NCBI GenBank assembly: GCA_033398695.1
Contig: CM065801.1
Span: 2,480,001-2,544,000, forward strand
Length of the DNA: 64,000 nt
Direction: 5' to 3'
DNA from: Orobanche coerulescens
Taxonomy: Eukaryota; Streptophyta; Magnoliopsida; Lamiales; Orobanchaceae
Part shown: in pieces, positions 32,777 to 42,868 of the stretch
Layout of the letters: each line of letters starts with the position of its first letter
How positions within the stretch are numbered: position 1 is the stretch's first letter
Position numbers and translations under genes: made by a program
Notes under the pieces: generated by a model
Databases searched by the model: none
The model's input: the letters and a program-made list of their open reading frames with translations, nothing else
What the model was told of the DNA's origin: nothing

Positions 32777-33919
32777 CAGCCAACTACCCTATTAGATGGC
32801 CTCTTTACACTTTAGTCCCTATTGTTTCATAAATTACAGCGAAGGACAAAAATCTGAATTGGTGTTGACTTCTATTAAAAAGACGAAAATGCCTCTCTAT
32901 TTACTTGAATAAAACATTTCTTTTAAAATACATTTCATATTAAACAAATAGCTTATAAGTTATTAAAGTGTTTGCCTAATAAATTTCTTTTGAAAAATAT
33001 TTTTTTTTCAGAAAATAATTTTTTTTTCAAAATATAATTTTTTTTCCAGAAAATATATTTTTTTTCGCAAAAATATTTTATTTTATTTTTTTTCCAAAAA
33101 AAAATTTTATTTTTTCGAAAAAATAATATTTTTTCAAGAAAATAAATTTATTTCCAAAAAATATTATTTTGCCAAAAAATATTTTTTCCTCCAGAAAATA
33201 TTTTTTTAATTTTTTCGGAATTTTTTTTTTTTTTATTTTTTTCCAGAAAATAATTTTATTTTTTCGAAAAAATAATATTTTTTCCAGAAAATAATTTAAT
33301 TTAAAAAAAAAATATTATTTTGCCAAAAAATACCTTTTTCTCCAGAAAAACATTTTTTTAATTTTTTCGAAAAAATATTTTTTTTTTCAGAAAATAGTTT
33401 TATTTTTTCGAAAATAATTTTATTCGAAAAAATATTATTTTGCCCAAAAATAAACTTTTCTCCAGAAAATATTTTTTTAATTTTTCGAAAAAATAAAAAT
33501 TCCATAAACTAATATTTTTTTTTCGAAAAGATAAATTTTTTCCCATAAAATAATTTTTTTCTTATTTTTCAAAATGATATTTTTTCCGTAAAATACTTTC
33601 TTTTGGAAAAATATTTTTTCTAGAAAGCTTGAAAATTTATTACATCAAGTCCAAAAGTGTTATATATATTACAACGAGGTCAATACGCGCCACCCACGTG
33701 AGGCGAAAAATAAATGGGTAAATAAGGAAAGGAAAAGAAAAGGGCAAATTCGAATATCAAGATTTCTCCAAAGGACATCATCTGAAAATTTGACTTTTGT
33801 CCTTCGTTGTAAATATAGTTTCTCGACAGTGCAAAGTTTGTCCTTCATTGTAATATCTGAAACAATAGGGACCAAACTGTAATTAGACCATCTAAAAAGG
33901 TAGTCAGATGTAAATCGCT
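31223..33919. mobile_element. Giant foldback element (2.7 kb imperfect palindrome)
   Basis: The left arm begins GCGATTTACATCTGACTAC and the right arm ends with its reverse complement at 33919. The arms continue inward through AATTACAGTTTGGTCCCTA, a ~600-700 bp AT-rich part built of TTTTCGAAAAA/TTTTCTGGAAAA units, (AT)n runs at 32341-32386 and 32738-32773, and CATTCGGACCCGTGCGATGC near 32430 against its complement near 32680. The central unpaired loop is about 32461-32656. I see no open frame with protein similarity; the short Lys/Phe-rich frames come from the AT repeat. The long arms suggest a foldback or non-autonomous DNA transposon. The superfamily is not determined. Confidence 0.75.
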
Positions 33920-34259
33920 CATATATGTATATATATATATGGGAGCTTTATTTTCAAAATTCTCCTGCGAGAACTCCTCTAAACCAATGAGATTTTTTTA
34001 AATATTATTAAATTAAAAGGGTATTACAGTAAAATACAATTTTTATTACGGGAGATAACCCCTACTAATGATAACCCCTACTATAATAGCCCCTACTGAT
34101 GATAACCCATACTATATATATAACCTCTACTATATAGTAGGGGTTATGATCAGTAGAGGTTGTATGCATTGACATGATGTACATTATGTATTATTAGGAG
34201 TACAAAAGGTGGTTCTCGCAGTTCTCGCGCTTAACAGGGTTCTGGAAATAAAGTTACAC

Positions 34260-34291
<32 letters not shown>

Positions 34292-34296
34292 TATAT
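33920..34296. other. Spacer with possible small non-autonomous element and microsatellites
   Basis: GGGAGCTTTATTTTCAAAATTCTC near 33940 is loosely mirrored by the end around 34225-34255 (GGTTCTGGAAATAAAGTTAC), suggesting a ~320 bp terminal-inverted-repeat element. It contains several ATAACCCCTACT words in both orientations. (AT)n and (AC)n runs at 34260-34296 abut the MULE. No gene is seen. Confidence 0.35.
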
Positions 34297-34607
34297 GGGG
34301 AGGGATATATAACACAAATTACTTAAACACCTTATCTCACACATTAATCCCAACCCTTCATTAAAATATTTTTAATTCTCCCTCTATCTCTCTTCATTTT
34401 CAGTCTGTTTTTCTTTACTCTCTCTTCATTTCTCTCTCCCCGATTCAACTCTCTCCCTCTGTCTTCTTTTTCATTCTCATTTTTCGATTCCAGTCGCTCT
34501 TTTCAATCTCCCGTTCAACCTCCCGATCCCGATTCCAGTCGCTCTTTCTTCATCCGATCGCTCTCTCGGGTTGTTTCCCGATTCCGGTTTCCAAACCTAG
34601 TTTGCGG

Positions 34608-35090
34608 GTACGTAGTTTTTCTCGATTAAGGTTTTGTTCTGCTTAATTTTTTGTCAATAAAAGGAGCTCATAAAAGATTTTCGTTTTCTTACAAATATTC
34701 TTCTTTCTATTTTCCCATTTGTTAATTTGCTAACTAGTTCTTTCTCCGTTTGCTTTTGTGCTTGTAATGTTTCTTTGTCTTATTATTACCTTTGTCACAT
34801 TTGCTGTATAGGTTTCTTTTGTGCGTGTATGTTCACATTTATCTATATGAAGTCTGTTTGCGTAACGTTTCTTACTACAAGATGCTAGTGTGCAAATGAG
34901 GAGCCTTTTTTTTATTCAGAAGTTACTGCTATAAAGCATGAAAAATCGAAGATTTGGTTTAGTACCATTTTTTTTCTCTATCTTTCATAGTTTCAGATTA
35001 TTTTTACTCGGTTATCCCTAATTTTTTGTTGTTGTTCACAGTTTTCATAGTTTTAATCTCTGTTTTTTTTTTGTTTTTCCGATGTGTCAG
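34608..35090 (+). other. Putative 5'UTR intron of MULE transposase gene
   Basis: GGGTACGTAG gives a donor at 34608, and a T-rich tract followed by GATGTGTCAG gives an acceptor at 35089-35090. The sequence after the acceptor (CTTTCACGATTCCAGCTTCC) also occurs in the right TIR, where it follows the exon-1-like sequence almost directly. This supports the intron call. Confidence 0.6.
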
Positions 35091-35121
35091 GCTTTCACGA
35101 TTCCAGCTTCCGATTTAAATA

Positions 35122-36106
35122 ATGGATAGTTATTATGAAGTGTGTGATACTGAGTCATCTTCTGTAAGTGAGCCGGATATTGATTTGGATTCAGATTCGT
35201 TCGATATTGATGAAGTTCAATCCATATTCGAAACACCAATCGATAATGTTATTTTTGACGAAGTTGCTGTTAGTCAATCCGCTACAGAAATACGTAGTGA
35301 AGAGGTTGTGTCTTTGAAGGAGGGTCCTGTGGAAAAACCATACGAGGGGCAAATGTTTGACAGTGTTGACGAAGATAAAGAGTTTTATAATGAATATGCT
35401 CGTAGATGGGGTTTTGGTGTTTGCATTAGAGATTCCCGGAGAGACAAAGCACGAGATAATATGCTTACAAGACTATGCCTAGTTTGTGACCGTGAAGGGA
35501 ATTATTTCTCCAAGTTCATTATACAAGATCCCGAGAGACCCATTCGAAGAAGAAACACTTCAACTCAAAAGTGTGGGTGTATGGCACGGTTTGTGATTGC
35601 CATTGTCAAGAGTGGGAGATGGAGAGTAACTGACTTTCATGAACAACACAATCACAATCCTGTTACCCCTTCCAAGCAAATTTGTATGAAACGGAGAAGA
35701 CATATGCCCATGGCTGCAAAAGCTCTAGTTGAATCTTTTCGGCAATGCAATCTTCCAGTTTCCAAGGTTGTGTCACTTCTTGATGGGAAATCTGTTGGAT
35801 TTGATGAGCATGATTGCTATAATCACTTGGGTAAAAACAAGCCATATAAAACACCAATTGAGGGGGATGCAAATGCAATGGCACAGTTCTTTTGCAAAAA
35901 GCAAACCGAAGATCCCCAGTTCTTCTATGCAATTTTACTTGATAAAGACTCAAGAGATGTGAATTTCTTGTGGATTGATGGAAGGTCGAGAAGCCAATAT
36001 CAACATTTTGGAGATGTGCTGTACTTTGATACAACATATAAAAAAAATATTTACAAAATGCCGTTTGCTCCGTTTACTGGAGTAAATCATCACTTGAAGT
36101 CAATTC
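35122..36106 (+). pseudogene. MULE transposase N-terminal part: FAR1 DNA-binding domain and DDE start
   Basis: It starts at ATG 35122. An acidic leader of ~70 residues is followed by the FAR1 zinc-finger domain (residues ~75-180): EFYNEYARRWGFGVCIR, a C-rich CGCMARF block and WRVTDFHEQHNHN with the C/C and HxH ligands. A linker and the start of the MULE transposase core follow (residues ~280-325): VLYFDTTYKKN (first catalytic Asp), PFAPFTGVNHH. The hAT insertion begins after HHLKSI at 36107, so the frame running on to 36189 is element sequence. FAR1-type transposases bind the TIRs and cut and paste the element. Confidence 0.92.
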
Positions 36107-37113
36107 TAGGGCTGGGACTTTTGAAACCGAGAACCGAGGAACCGATCCGAACCGCGTCGGAACCGACGTTTCGGTTCGATTCGTGGTGACAATTTCTTTG
36201 TTTTTTTCGGTTCGGTTCCTAGAGATAGGAAACGGTTCGGTTCGCGGTTCCATTTCTATTTTAAAGAGGAACTGTCGGAACCGAACCGAACCGCGGAACC
36301 GAACCGAAATGGGAACCGAACCTAATGAAACAAATATAATATAATATATTCTTATTAAAAACATAATTATAATTTTAATTATTAATTTACACATAAACAA
36401 AATACAAAAGGTCTTTAGGAAAAAACCTACTGCTACTAACTTCACCCACACCGCCGCCCCCTGAAGAAAAAACCTACCTGCAGCATCCGTCCGCTACCTG
36501 TTCTTCTTCGTCAATTGACTCAATTCTTTCGTTCTTCGGCTTCCGTCCATGGCATCTTCTTCGAATCCCAGCCCCGCCGTTAATCAAGCACCTCTAACTG
36601 AAAACTCCGATTTTGATTCTTCTTGTTCGTTGGATGAAGAATGCAACAACAGCTAGGTAATTACCAAAATTTGAAATTTCATATTTCATCTCTGAACTCT
36701 GATAATGATAATATAGTCCGGATTCTTCATATTTGATAATCTTTCTTTCCGAAATATGAAGAGCTCTTTCTTTTGATTCGCGGATGTAATCTGTCAATTA
36801 GTCGAAGAAGTCTTTTCGTTTGAACGTGGGCTATTTACTATTTAGAAATGTCCACTGGTCTTGACTCTTACACAAGGAATAGGAAGAGAATGCAAGCTTA
36901 AGGGAGAAGACAGAAGCAACTGAACTGAGAGATTAGTTTTTTGGGGAAAAAAAATTCCAGCCAACTGGAATCGGTTCCGGTTCGGTTCCGAATCGATTCG
37001 GTTCCGAGTCGGTTCGGGCAAAAAAAACAGGCAGAACCGAACCGCGAAAAAAATGTGCGGTTCGGTTCCGATTCCTACACTTTTCTTGTTGGAACCGAAA
37101 ATTCCCAGGCCTA
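36107..37113. mobile_element. Non-autonomous hAT element inside MULE transposase (1007 bp)
   Basis: The termini TAGGGCTGGGA and TTCCCAGGCCTA are inverted (TAGGCCTGGGAA), and an 8 bp duplication GTCAATTC lies at 36099-36106 and 37114-37121. Both subterminal zones are packed with GGTTCGGTTCC and its complement, as expected of hAT transposase binding sites. A short ATG frame of 35 codons at 36549-36656 (Ser-rich) might be a remnant transposase start. Removing the element and one duplication restores the MULE reading SILFGCALLLDETEES-like. Confidence 0.92.
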
Positions 37114-37121
37114 GTCAATTC

Positions 37122-38203
37122 AATTTGGTTGTGCACTTTTATTGGATGAGACCGAGGAGAGCTTTGTTTGGGCTTTCGAGACATGGCTAAAGGGAATGGG
37201 TGGTAAGGCGCCAAAGTCAATAATCACTGACCAAGATCCGACTATGAGTAGAGCCGTGGCTAGAGTTTTTCCAGACATTACACATCGCTTTTGCCTTTGG
37301 CATGTAATGAAGAAGTTTCCCGAGAAGTTGAATCATTTGTATAAGAAGAACTCAAATTTCAAGAAGGAAATGAAATGGTGTATAAGAGGATTTTATAGGA
37401 TTGCTGAATTTGAAAATAGGTGGAATGAATTGATGGATGTATATAACTTGACAGAGAATGAATGGCTAAAGAATCTATATGCCATAAGGAAGAAGTGGGT
37501 CCCAGTTTATCATTTGGATATTTTTTATGCAGGGATGAATACTACAGGGTGTAGTGAAGGTATGAACTCATTTTACAAAAGATTTTTCTCACGTCATACC
37601 ACATTGAGAGATTTTGCATTAAAAAATGAGCAGAGTATAGAAAGAATGGTAGAGAGGGAAAAGAAAGAAGATTATATCTCTGAGCACAAGGACCGCGTTG
37701 TGGATGGTGCGGCTTATCTCTTGCAATTTGCTTCAAAGTTATACACAAGAGGGGTGTATGTAAAATTTAAACAACAATGGGAGTTGGCTACTAGTCATTA
37801 CAAGCTTGTCTCTTCAAGTCATGTAGACGAGTGTCATGAGTTCATCTATAGGTCAAGAAATGAAAAAGACCCAATGGAGTGGAAAGTGGAGTTCAACACC
37901 AAGACTCTTGAAGGAAAGTGTGAGTGCAAGTTGTTTGAAAGCATGAACATACCTTGTGGACATTTTATAAAGGTATTTCAAAGTCGAGATCTAGATGTAA
38001 TAACGGAGTCTTTTATTGCAAGAAGGTGGTTACAAGGAGCAAATGAGTACAGAGCCAAGTATGATGGTGGAGTTGTTAGTGGGCATCAAAATTCAAAAGT
38101 TCTTCGGGCTACTCACTTAGAAAAATTGGCCAATGCTTTGGTATATGATGCTGCGGATGAGGATGAATGTTACACTTTCATGGCACAAAATCTCAGGATC
38201 TAG
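37122..38203 (+). pseudogene. MULE transposase C-terminal part: DDE core and SWIM zinc finger
   Basis: The frame continues from the hAT site through FGCALLLDETEES and PKSIITDQDPTMSRAVARVF (second Asp), CLWHVMKKFPEKL and TTGCSEGMNSFYKRF (Glu) to the SWIM finger CECKLFESMNIPCGHFIKVF (CxC...CxH). It stops at 38201-38203 after FMAQNLRI. The expected tail lies in another frame, so a frameshift near 38170-38200 is likely. The catalytic residues are present, so apart from the hAT insertion and the tail the protein is well preserved, which suggests fairly recent activity. Confidence 0.92.
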
Positions 38204-38547
38204 CAGAGCAATATAAGGAGTACAAGGCGATAACTATAAATGCAAAGACAGTGTCATCCATGGGCTGTAACAATGTAGTTGTTGATACGGTACCTCTTGA
38301 TACCCAAGCTCCTCCTATTGATGTCAGTCAATCTCAACCGCCTAATGTTGGTAATCCTAGAATCTCAAAATGCAAAGGAAGGGAAACACAAGAAGAGAAA
38401 AACATGAACTCCCACAGAAATTAGAATGATAGATACAAATATGGTTTGGAGAAAAATCAACGGAAGAGAGAATACAAGCAAAGGGAATGTTCGGTGTGTA
38501 AACATCTTGGCCATAACATGCGGTCTTGCCCGAACATAAAGAAGTGA
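38204..38547 (+). pseudogene. MULE transposase tail with CCHC zinc knuckle, frameshifted
   Basis: In the frame that opens at 38167 the reading is SQDLAEQYKEYKAITINAK and a Pro-rich linker, then a TAG at 38422-38424. After it the same frame gives ECSVCKHLGHNMRSCPNIKK and a stop. The CX2CX4HX4C knuckle (C-SV-C-KHLG-H-NMRS-C) is the usual end of FAR1-family transposases. One frameshift and one nonsense codon separate it from the catalytic part. Confidence 0.75.
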
Positions 38548-39452
38548 CCTGTTAAATTTATGTGTCTTGTTTAATTTGAATTCTATTTTGTAATGAGACT
38601 GCTGCTGCGTTTTGTAATGAGGCTTTGATGTTTAGCCATAATAAGTTATTATTAATGCTTTGGATTTATTGTCAGTGTTTTTATTTTTATTTTTATTTTT
38701 ATTTTTAGTAATGCTTTTGATTTATTAATGCTTTGGATTTATTAGCCATAAAATTATGACTGCTGCTGCGTTTTTGTTTTTATTTAATGCTTTGAATAAA
38801 ATTGTGGCTTTCTTTAAAAAAAAAACCAGGTCAGGTATTAGTTATGAGTGCTGCCAGAAAATTTCATTGTTATGAGTGCTTTGAGTATCTTACTTTTGCT
38901 GGTGTGAGGCATTAGTTATTTTCTTGAGTTGTAATATGATTCTTAATGTGATTGCTTTAATAAGGGTAGGTAGGTCTGCTGGATGTTGCTTTTTAATGTG
39001 ATTGCTGTGAATGCAAAGTGACTGCTGTGAATGCAAAGTGACATTAAAAACTTTATTCTTAATGTGATTGCTGTGAATGCAAAGTGACATGTTCCAACCA
39101 GATTATAATGCATCACTGTGGAATTTGCAGCCAACGTGCTGTTTAACACAAAAACAACTAAAGGAATAATTGAACACTTGCACAAAGACCTAATTTATGG
39201 CATTTATTTTGTTTTGCTAGATCACAACGCAGCATCGAAACCGCTGTTTCGAGTTTCCCGTAAGTCCGTTTAACTTTGTTAGACGTGTTGTGAACTTCGG
39301 TTTGGTTATGAAATTTGAAGTGAAAGCCTCACCATCAAAAGTGAAGAAAAAAAGAAAAAATAAAAGATGCATTACATAATAAAACAAGGTCACATTACAT
39401 TACAATGAAAGTAAATCTTGGTCATTACCAAATAACTTACATCAATAGCATT
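38548..39452. other. MULE intergenic region between convergent genes
   Basis: No gene is seen. It holds T-rich tracts, a TTTTTA repeat near 38675-38710, and three or four copies of GTGATTGCTGTGAATGCAAA near 38997-39090. Transcripts from both sides probably end here. Confidence 0.5.
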
Positions 39453-39842
39453 TTACAATAGAAACGATTTCACTATGGCTGCAATCAAAACAACGACAAA
39501 AACAATCAACACTAATAACAGAATCCCAAGGCGCTGTTTGATGACTTTCCAATCATCAATCTCATTAACAACATTTGATTGTGTTTTAGGCGATGACGAG
39601 TTGGGAACTTTTGTAGTCATATGCGCTTCAACCTTTGGGCGCTTCAACTTTTCCATCATTGGCTTGGTGCTTCTAGTAGCCTTCACACCGCTATGTAGTG
39701 CTTGAATGGCTTCTTCCTCCGAAAAACATCCCCAATAACGTGCGTTATTATAGCCGGCCACTTGAGCTCTACATTCTTCCCATGTCACACAAATGCCAGG
39801 GCTTCTACCTCTAATAACAACAGAACATGGATATTTTCCCAT
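39453..39842 (-). CDS. MULE second gene: RNase H1 N-terminal (viroplasmin-like) domain with C-terminal membrane segment
   Basis: The ATG at 39842 (minus) is preferred, giving 129 residues; an acceptor-like TTTATAG lies just upstream at about 39861. Residues ~1-50 are an RNase H1 N-terminal hybrid-binding fold (Caulimovirus viroplasmin family): KYPCSVVIRGRSPGI, TWEECRAQVAGYNNARYWGCF and EEEAIQAL. A basic and Ser/Thr linker follows. The last ~25 residues (GILLLVLIVFVVVLIAAIV) form one hydrophobic segment, like a tail anchor. There is no RNase H catalytic domain. The gene converges on the transposase and would be read from the right TIR, like mudrB in MuDR. A function in transposition is inference; it may instead be a captured host gene. 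Confidence 0.75.
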   Translation of the reverse strand: MGKYPCSVVIRGRSPGICVTWEECRAQVAGYNNARYWGCFSEEEAIQALHSGVKATRSTKPMMEKLKRPKVEAHMTTKVPNSSSPKTQSNVVNEIDDWKVIKQRLGILLLVLIVFVVVLIAAIVKSFLL

Positions 39843-39860
39843 GGCCTCACGCACGAGCAA

Positions 39861-40379
39861 CTATAAAGATAAATAAAAATACATCAAGAACCATCTAAAC
39901 ACATCATAAAAATACATGAATCCTCATAAGCACATCATAAAAATACATCAAGAAGCACCTAATTTTCACCACATAGATAAAATTTTTAGAAACTGTGATA
40001 ATAGCTCAACAAAAAAAAGGCAAACCATAGAGGTAGGGGGAATCTGCAAATATTACAATCTGCAAAATTATAATCTACAATCTAAAAAAATCCTTTTATC
40101 CCTATTATCCCTGCAAAATTACAATCTGCAAAATTACAACAAAAAAATTACAATCTGCAAAATGACATAAACACATAAACACTATCCATTGTCTAAAAAA
40201 TTTACAATCTGCAAAATGACATAAACATATAAACACATAAACACTATCCATTGTCTAAACACTATCCATCAACCCACGAGAAAAATTACAATCTGCAAAA
40301 AAATTACTGTGAATAACCCCACTTGAATCGGAAGGGGGAATCGTGATAATAACTATTCAAGAAACCACGACATACACTA
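39861..40379 (-). other. Probable leader/intron of MULE second gene, TACAATCTGCAAAAT repeats
   Basis: It lies between the RNase H1-N gene and the right TIR. About ten scattered copies of TTACAATCTGCAAAAT occur at 40050-40300 (in minus sense, TTTGCAG-ATTGTAA acceptor-like words). There is no coding sequence. An intron linking the right-TIR leader to the ATG at 39842 is plausible. Confidence 0.45.
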
Positions 40380-40779
40380 TCTTTAAATCGGAAGCTGGAA
40401 TCGTGAAATACCTTACGCACCCGCGAATTAGGTTTCGAAGCTGGAATCGGCTAATGCAGCGGTTAGAAGCTGTAATCGGGAACGCGAGGATGAATCAGAT
40501 GAAGAAAGAGGGATGAATCGGATGAAGAAAGAGCGACTCGAATCGGGATCGGGAGGTTGAACGGGAGATTGAAAAGAGCGACTGGAATCGAAAAATGAGA
40601 ATGAAAAAGAAGACAGAGATAGAGAGTTGAATCGGGGAGAGAGAAATGAAGAGAGAGTAAAGAAAAAAAGACTAAAAATGAAGAGAGATAGAGGGAGAAT
40701 TAAAAATATTTTAATGAAGGATTGTGATTAATATGTGAGATAAGGTGTTTAAGTAATTTGTGTTGATATATCCCTCCCC
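40380..40779 (-). repeat. Right TIR of the MULE
   Basis: In reverse complement it matches 34297-34607 with minor changes, then GCGGGTGCGTAAGG, and then TTCACGATTCCAGCTTCC, which matches left-side sequence beyond the 483 bp intron. It is expected to carry transposase sites and the promoter of the minus-strand gene. Confidence 0.85.
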
Positions 40780-41213
40780 TATATATATATATTTGGTTCC
40801 GCCGAAAGTTGATGAATGACTATGGATCTTCCCATAATCGATTGCGTATAAATGAAATCTAGCAAAGATGAATGAATTGTCTACACTCTTAAGCCCGAAT
40901 CTTAAGAACCGTTTGAAATATAGACCCAACGACTCGAACGGTTCAATGTGTTGCTCTTTTATTTTAGCGCTTATCCCTCACTTCTTTCTTATCGCTTCTT
41001 CTACTCTACAATCAAATAATTAGATACACTATAGTAGGGGACTTGTCTCTATCTAAAAGCTTCTAATGCGTCTCCACCTGGATCTTATCCACCATAGAGA
41101 AAATGGCCAAACGTCCATCTTGACACGTCCCCACCCCCCACCCCCACCCCCTAGGCCAATTATATTCATTATTTATTTCCTCACTCGATTTCACAAATAT
41201 AGTTTGTTTTAAT
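40780..41213. other. Spacer with duplicated flank unit (copy 1)
   Basis: After an (AT)n run, 40795-40945 (GGTTCCGCC ... CCCAACGACTCGAACGG) is repeated at 42735-42868 with ~90 percent identity by eye. The rest is AT-rich with a C-rich tract near 41130-41155. No gene is seen. Confidence 0.6.
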
Positions 41214-41646
41214 TGGGGATAGTAATGGAACGGGTCGGGACGAATTGGTGAAGATCCAAATCGGCCTACAAAATGAATGAATTGGTGCGGATCGATCCAC
41301 TGTTGGTCGTGGGACCGGTCGGATCGAGCCGCATAGGAAATAATATTACTTCAAATTTAATAAAATAAATATTTTGGTGATTTTTTATCTAGTATTTCAT
41401 TTTTATAATACATATGATTTATAAAACTTGTCATTATTAAGAAAAATATATAAATATATAAACTATATAAAAATATATATATTAATATATTACAAATTAA
41501 AAAAGATTGTGTGGGGCGGGACAGGACGGGTACCCACGGGGCAAGATTGGTACCTGACCGCCCCGCCTCACTGCGAGTCGCGGGGCGACCCATACGTCAC
41601 GTGTCAGGACGGGACAGTGCGAGTCTGGTCAAAATTATCATCCATA
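41214..41646. mobile_element. Candidate non-autonomous hAT element (433 bp)
   Basis: The ends TGGGGATAGTAAT and ATTATCATCCATA are imperfect inverted repeats. The flanks GTTTTAAT (41206-41213) and GTTTTAAG (41647-41654) match at seven of eight positions. Subterminal GGGTCGGGACG and GGGGCGGGACAGG words resemble hAT binding-site clusters. Confidence 0.45.
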
Positions 41647-41654
41647 GTTTTAAG

Positions 41655-42265
41655 TTTAACTTATTGTTTTATACTTCTCTCGATTTATATTAATTAATAT
41701 TTTGATTTATTTAAATTTAATTATAAATTATCTCAAAAAAATCTAACTTGTAATTAAAAAATTACTCTTAGATTCATATTTATACATATTTTTATAAAAA
41801 TATTATTAAAAATTTTTGTTATTATTTTTTTTGAGATAGATTAAGTGAAAGTTCAGCCGGTAAAAAAGAAAAAAAAATCAATTAATATGAAAAGAATGTA
41901 ATATTGATTATTGAGTATATTTCTAATTAACTAAAAATATATGCCATCAATCATTACCTCTTACTATATGTTGTTTTCGGTAGTGGTGTTATAATAAAAA
42001 GAAATGATAGGGACACGCCTACTCAACCACACCTCATACACACTCGTGCTTTATGCGATTGTACCGTATATTTTACAGATAAAATTTATTATAATTTGCG
42101 AAGGCGTTTTAATTTTTAGAGAGGTATAAGTTTATTTGAATATTAACTTAAATAGTTTTTTTTTTCTAATATTACGAATAAAGTCTATTTTTATCAAAGT
42201 GATTGTATTTAATTAATTGGTATTATATTCATTGGATTGAATATATATATTCATCATACATAATA
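41655..42265. other. AT-rich spacer, no gene seen
   Basis: About 600 bp of AT-rich sequence with short homopolymers. I find neither coding similarity nor clear element ends. Confidence 0.5.
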
Positions 42266-42507
42266 CTCCCTTCACTTTTAAATAGATGTCATTTTAGATT
42301 TTTGTAACTTTTTCAAAATAGATGTCACTCTAGCTTTATTCTTCTCTTTATTCCATTATTACCCCTAATTAATTTACCTCAAAATTCATCTTTTCACTCT
42401 TCATTAATTACAAAATATCATTTATTAGGGGCAAAGTTTGACATAAAAGAATTTTCTTAATTTGTGTGCACAAAGCCAAAATGACATCTATTTAAAAGTA
42501 GAGGGAG
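42266..42507. mobile_element. Stowaway-like MITE (242 bp, TA duplication)
   Basis: It begins CTCCCTTCACTTTTAAATAG and ends with the inverted counterpart CTATTTAAAAGTAGAGGGAG. TA flanks both sides (42264-42265, 42508-42509). The CTCCCT end and TA target are those of Stowaway/Tc1-mariner MITEs. Confidence 0.85.
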
Positions 42508-42540
42508 TATGTAATAAGTAGTGTGCATTGGTGTTTTGAC

Positions 42541-42620
42541 TATATATAGTGAGGGATATGTAAACACTTAAACTTAAACACACTATCTCACTCATTAATA
42601 TCAACCATTGAATTAAAGGT
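42541..42620. mobile_element. MULE-end relic
   Basis: GTGAGGGATATGTAAACACTT and CTATCTCACTCATTAATATC resemble the MULE terminus at 34297-34345. This is probably a deleted copy or MITE of the same family, with the same flank (GGTTCCGC) beyond its (AT)n side. Confidence 0.55.
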
Positions 42621-42710
42621 ATGACGTCATCCCAACATTGATATGACGTCATCCCAATATTGATATGATGTCATCCCAATATTGGTATAAATGACGTCAT
42701 CCCAACATCA
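42620..42710. repeat. Four-unit repeat centred on TGACGTCA
   Basis: ATGACGTCATCCCAACATTG and variants occur four times at ~23-30 bp spacing. Three units keep the palindrome TGACGTCA and one has TGATGTCA. TGACGTCA is a CRE-type bZIP site, but no promoter context is seen here. Confidence 0.75.
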
Positions 42711-42734
42711 TATATATATATATATATATATATA

Positions 42735-42868
42735 TGGTTCCGCGAATGACTATGGGTCTTTCCATAATCGATTGCGTATAAATGAAATCTAGCAAAGATG
42801 AATTGTCTACACTCTTAAGCCCGAATCTTAAGAACCGTTTGAAATATAGACCCAACGACTCGAACGGA
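42735..42868. repeat. Duplicated flank unit (copy 2)
   Basis: Repeats 40795-40945 (GAATGACTATGG...CTACACTCTTAAGCCCGAAT...). Both copies directly follow (AT)n sequence next to MULE-family ends. Confidence 0.75.

Larger units (their letters stand above)
34297..40779 (+). mobile_element. FAR1-type Mutator-like element (MULE) with long TIRs
   Basis: The left end GGGGAGGGATATA and the right end TATATCCCTCCCC are inverted, with homology over roughly 310-400 bp (left 34297-34607 plus 35091-35121; right 40380-40779). Between them are a split FAR1/MULE transposase on the plus strand and a convergent second gene on the minus strand. Both ends sit in AT microsatellite, so the 9 bp duplication expected of MULEs cannot be defined. 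A 1 kb hAT element interrupts the transposase. The bipartite convergent layout resembles MuDR. Confidence 0.88.

Noticed and set aside
35663..36037. 124-codon minus-strand frame opposite the MULE transposase
   Set aside because: It is a shadow of the well-supported FAR1/MULE coding strand.
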